From Pavlovales sp. CCMP2436 (Eukaryota; Haptophyta; Pavlovophyceae; Pavlovales), in contig MU631380.1 of NCBI GenBank assembly GCA_026770615.1, positions 52,249 through 71,440 on the forward strand: DNA of 19,192 nucleotides. The letters run 5' to 3'. The stretch's first letter is position 1. Each line of letters opens with the position of its first letter. Positions 16,568 through 19,192 of this stretch are shown in pieces. Position numbers and translations under genes: made by a program. The notes beneath the pieces were generated by a model, which did no database searches, was not told the DNA's origin, and worked only from the letters and a program-made list of their open reading frames with translations.

Positions 16568-17847
16568 TCTGATACAGGCGAGCGTCAATGGCCACGCCGA
16601 CTGCACGCGCCTCTGCTCGAGGCTGGCGCCGATGTGAACCACGCCAGGGGTGATGGAGGCACTGCGCTGATGAGGGCAGGCTTTAACGGGCGCGCCGAGT
16701 GCGCGCGCATCCTGATTGCAACTGGCGCTGACGTGGACCACGCCAGGGTGGAGGCACTAGAGTATTGATGCTATCGAGCGCCATGGGCCACACCGATATC
16801 GTGCGCCTCCTGATCGAGGCTGGCGCCGGCGTGAACTATTCCGCGGGTGGCTGCACTGCGCTGATGGCGGCGAGCCACCAAGGCCACGCCGACATATTGC
16901 GCCTCCTGCTCAAGGCGGGAGCCGACGTGAACCACGCCGATGATGGGAGCACTGCGCTCAGCACACAAAGCGCCCAGCTTGCCGTGGTGCAGCTGCTCTG
17001 CGCCTACGGCGCGCGGCGTGAGGCGCTCCACCCGGACGCGTCCGCCGACTGCCGCGCGTGGGTGCTCAAGACAAGCGCGTGGACGAGCGAGCTGCACCAC
17101 TTCGAGCTCCTCCCGTCAGCGCGCGTGCGCCAGCTCCTCGTGGGCGGGGCGGACGTGCACGCAAGCGACGGCAGCGGAAGCGACGCACCCACGCCGCTCG
17201 GGCTCGCGCGCGCGCTGCTCGCGCGCGACCCGGCGCACGAGGGCACTTCTCTGGTGGCGGGGGCGGCGGCCCCCTGGTCGCGCGAGAATCACGCGCTCTT
17301 TTCCGCGCACGCGCCCGCGCGCGCGGCCGAGCTGCTGCGGCTCGGCCAGCTGCTCGTCCGGGAGGCGCGCTTCGCGGGCAAGGAGGGCGCGTTGCTCGAC
17401 GTGTGGTCGCTCGTGGTGGCACACGCGCTTGGCCGCAGCATGCCGGCGCGCCTCGTCCTGCACTCGGCCCTCGCCGGGCGCAGCGCCACGATCACCTCGC
17501 AGCCGGCGGGTGCGTTCCTTCTCGGGCGTGAGGGCGTCGTCATGGTTGTCTCCGGCGAGAGGAAGTCGGTCGAGCTCGAGCTGGACGACGGCGAGCGCGT
17601 CTCTGTGGCCGTCGCGTCGGTTGATATCAAGCTGGCTGCGACGAGCGCGCAGCCGGGCGCCAACTACCGTCTCACGGCGACGCTCGGCGGGCTGGCGGCT
17701 CGCCCCGAGCTGAACGGGCGCAAGGTGCGCCTGCTCGGCTCGGTTGGCTCGAGCGGGCGGTGGCGCGTACAGCTCGACCGGAGCGCGATCGCGCCACTCG
17801 GCGTGCGCCACGCGAGCCTACTTGCGCTCGGCTGGGAGTGGGAGTGA
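16568..17847 (+). pseudogene. Ankyrin-repeat protein with a C-terminal beta domain, N-terminus missing
   Basis: Ankyrin units begin at about 16570 (TLIQASVNGHADCTRL) and continue through LLEAGADVNHARGDGGTALM, GHTDIVRLLIEAGAGVNY and GHADILRLLLKAGADVNHAD, four to five repeats in all. A one-base loss near 16610 (CTCTGCTCGAG where repeats have CTCCTGCTCGAG) and a short deletion near 16748 break the first repeats. From 16768 the frame is intact to TGA 17845-17847. After the repeats come a helical region (RVRQLLVGGADVHASDG, ARAAELLRLGQLLVREAR) and a C-terminal beta-rich part with LAARPELNGRKVRLLGSV and GRWRVQLD, a pattern common in ankyrin proteins of marine microalgae. GC content is much higher than in the virus block, so this is host DNA. 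The first repeat abuts the retroelement remnant, and no start codon for the repeats remains. Confidence 0.7.
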
Positions 17848-17947
17848 GGGGTGAGACGCAGTCTGCCTGCTGCACACGGGGCGCCAGCCGGACGGTTCGA
17901 GTCGACGGTGGAATGCAATTGGCCCAGTGCAGCAGTGTGCAGTGCGA

Positions 17948-17993
17948 TTCTGTCCGATAAAGACCCGGACGCAGCTTGGAGCGTTAGTTATGC
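17948..17993 (+). repeat. Dispersed repeat, copy 1
   Basis: TCTGTCCGATAAAGACCCGG followed by ACGCAGCTTGGAGCGTTAGTT resembles 19029-19070 (TCTGTCCGATACAGCCCAGA, then CACAGCTGGGGGCGTTAGTT). The two lie in the same orientation about 1.08 kb apart and bracket the rest of the non-coding region. Confidence 0.6.
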
Positions 17994-18224
17994 AATAACC
18001 CGAATCATAGTTTGGGGCGGTAATAGCTATGCAATAAGCCGGATTTTGCGCTGTCTCGCCCATTCTTGCCATCGCTGGAACTTCCATCCCGCAGGTTTTG
18101 TTACCGTATGCGTTAATACTCTGCGTCCGGGTTTTCATCGAGGACAGAGTGCGCGCGATCGAGCCAACCGGCCAGCCTCCCACGACGACCATGCATGCTG
18201 GCTATGCACGAGGCCGGCTTGGCG

Positions 18225-18242
18225 CTCACAATCAATTGTGAG
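18225..18242. repeat. Inverted repeat, 8-bp arms, 2-nt loop
   Basis: CTCACAAT and ATTGTGAG are separated by CA. It is a possible protein-binding site or hairpin with no adjacent gene. Confidence 0.6.
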
Positions 18243-18692
18243 GCATCAAAGCTGCTTACTGCGAGTTGCAAAGCACATAACTATATGATTATTTTGATCA
18301 CGAAAATACAAACTAGCTTGTTTATTTTACTTTTTGTGGCGCGATTATATTTATGATAGGGATTCATGCTGGCGTCTGACTGTTCTGAATGTTGTGCTAG
18401 TCTGAGCGCTGCGTCGCTCATTGCCTGCTGCGTGCCTAAGTCGGCTGCGCTGGCTTGGGCGGCGCGATTATATAATTAACTAACGTTACAAAATCTCGAC
18501 GTCCAGTTCGGGCTTCGCCGCAAGCGCGCCGGCCCGGTCGGGCACGCAGCATGAGCTTGGCTTTGCCGCGCTCGCGAGACAATTGAAATAGCCGCGCCTA
18601 TTTTGGCCGAGCCGGCGCCACGCCTCTGTCGACTCAAGCGCATTTAAAATCGCGCGCCAGGCCTCGGCTGAGTGGAGCGTGTGGCCCTGCCA

Positions 18693-18843
18693 GCTGAGCG
18701 AGGGCGGGAGAAGGCGGCCTAAATTATTTGAACATTTAAAATAACATTAGTATTGCTGAGCGAGGGTGGAAGAAGGCGACCTGAATTTTTTGAAATATGT
18801 GATAATTTTAGTATTGCTGAGCGAGGGCGGGAGAAGGCGACCT
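18693..18843. repeat. 61-62 bp tandem repeat, three partial copies
   Basis: The unit core GCTGAGCGAGGGCGGGAGAA with GGCG(A/G)CCT recurs at 18693, 18755 and 18816, spaced 62 and 61 bp. The AT-rich linkers TTAGTATTGCTGAG are shared by the last two copies. It is non-coding. Confidence 0.85.
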
Positions 18844-18918
18844 AGGATGCAGAATTATTATTACTAGTGTTAGTGTTACTCAGTTGCTACCGAAATTAAA
18901 ATCGTGTTCATACCTCCA

Positions 18919-18937
18919 AACTGGTCAAAAACCAGTT
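18919..18937. repeat. Hairpin, 7-bp stem and CAAAA loop
   Basis: AACTGGT and ACCAGTT flank CAAAA. No T-run follows, so it is not called a terminator. Confidence 0.5.
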
Positions 18938-18966
18938 CACAGTTTGCAGTACTTATTGCTTTTGCA

Positions 18967-18988
18967 AATCCCTTGCCGGCAAGGGATT
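18967..18988. repeat. Perfect 22-bp palindrome
   Basis: AATCCCTTGCC is followed immediately by its reverse complement with no loop. This is the strongest palindrome in the window. It lies 30 bp after a separate hairpin and 41 bp before the second dispersed repeat copy. Confidence 0.8.
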
Positions 18989-19028
18989 CACAAAGGACAG
19001 AGTCCTCGCTCCAGCAGCATACCTAGGA

Positions 19029-19070
19029 TCTGTCCGATACAGCCCAGACACAGCTGGGGGCGTTAGTTCT
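19029..19070 (+). repeat. Dispersed repeat, copy 2, then a G-rich run
   Basis: This copy matches the one at 17948-17993 with scattered differences. It is followed at 19082-19101 by a G-rich run. The remaining bases to 19192 (CCACCACC-rich) show nothing assignable. Confidence 0.55.
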
Positions 19071-19192
19071 ACAAACGAATATGGGGGGGAGGGGGGGGGG
19101 AACCTGTGGCAATTGCTACGAGTTCACCACCAACCTCACCTCTACCACCACCATCCCTGCTGCCAGGACTAACGTCTGACGTCGACCAAGTC

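Larger units (their letters stand above)
17848..18692. other. Non-coding region with short repeats
   Basis: No credible gene is present. It contains TATGCAATAA/GCTATGCAATAAG repeats (about 17988-18035), a near-perfect inverted repeat CTCACAAT-CA-ATTGTGAG (18225-18242) and a 13-bp direct repeat GGCGCGATTATAT at 18338-18350 and 18461-18473. Composition alternates between GC-rich and AT-rich blocks. Confidence 0.5.

Noticed and set aside
17058..17811. Several long overlapping frames on both strands over the ankyrin gene
   Set aside because: High GC removes stops from all frames. Only the plus frame from 16768 has ankyrin repeats and a sensible composition.
18919..18937. Rho-independent-like terminator
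   Set aside because: The 7-bp stem has no T-run and no upstream gene, and the genome is eukaryotic.

Overview
The window looks like nuclear DNA of a unicellular eukaryotic alga. A haptophyte or similar GC-rich lineage is my best guess, not a proof. The reasons are apparent spliceosomal introns, MULE-type transposase sequence, a RNase H-bearing retroelement remnant, a GC-rich ankyrin-repeat gene and many simple repeats. The most notable content is an endogenous Polinton-like virus (PLV) at about 5.5-14.3 kb. It is recognisable from a major capsid protein, a penton-type minor capsid protein and a packaging ATPase in one cluster.

Layout. Bases 1-600 are AT-rich and low-complexity, with two possible exons of an unknown minus-strand gene. 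Bases 838-1400 carry tandem repeats. Bases 1396-2611 (+) encode the front half of a MULE transposase: a zinc finger and the first catalytic Asp, with one intron. Bases 5466-2880 (-) encode the back half: the middle of the DDE domain, the catalytic Glu region and a SWIM zinc finger, with two phase-0 introns, one of them 772 bp of trinucleotide microsatellite. The halves are complementary and convergent, as if one gene had been split by an inversion.

The virus block has two divergent arms around an AT-rich 110-bp spacer at 8275-8384. The leftward arm reads penton, a small Gly/Ala/Arg-rich protein, then MCP. The rightward arm reads a small basic protein, packaging ATPase, an unknown protein, a Pro-rich protein, a small helical protein, a roughly 740-residue protein with a discoidin-like domain, and an intact class-3-type lipase. 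Two unknown minus-strand genes follow (14267-13930 and about 14897-14313). Most virus genes are broken by one to several frameshifts or single in-frame stops, so the copy is probably a decaying integrated virus. Unpolished indels in the assembly cannot be excluded. I found no polymerase, helicase, integrase or convincing terminal inverted repeats.

To the right, 16480-14895 (-) holds the RNase H and terminal zinc-finger part of a LINE-like retroelement without its reverse transcriptase core. It abuts an ankyrin-repeat gene (16568-17847, +) whose front is missing. Bases 17848-19192 are non-coding with tandem repeats, palindromes and a dispersed repeat. How the genes work together can be inferred only for the virus block: capsid (MCP, penton), DNA packaging (ATPase), probable host attachment (discoidin-like protein) and membrane breach (lipase).
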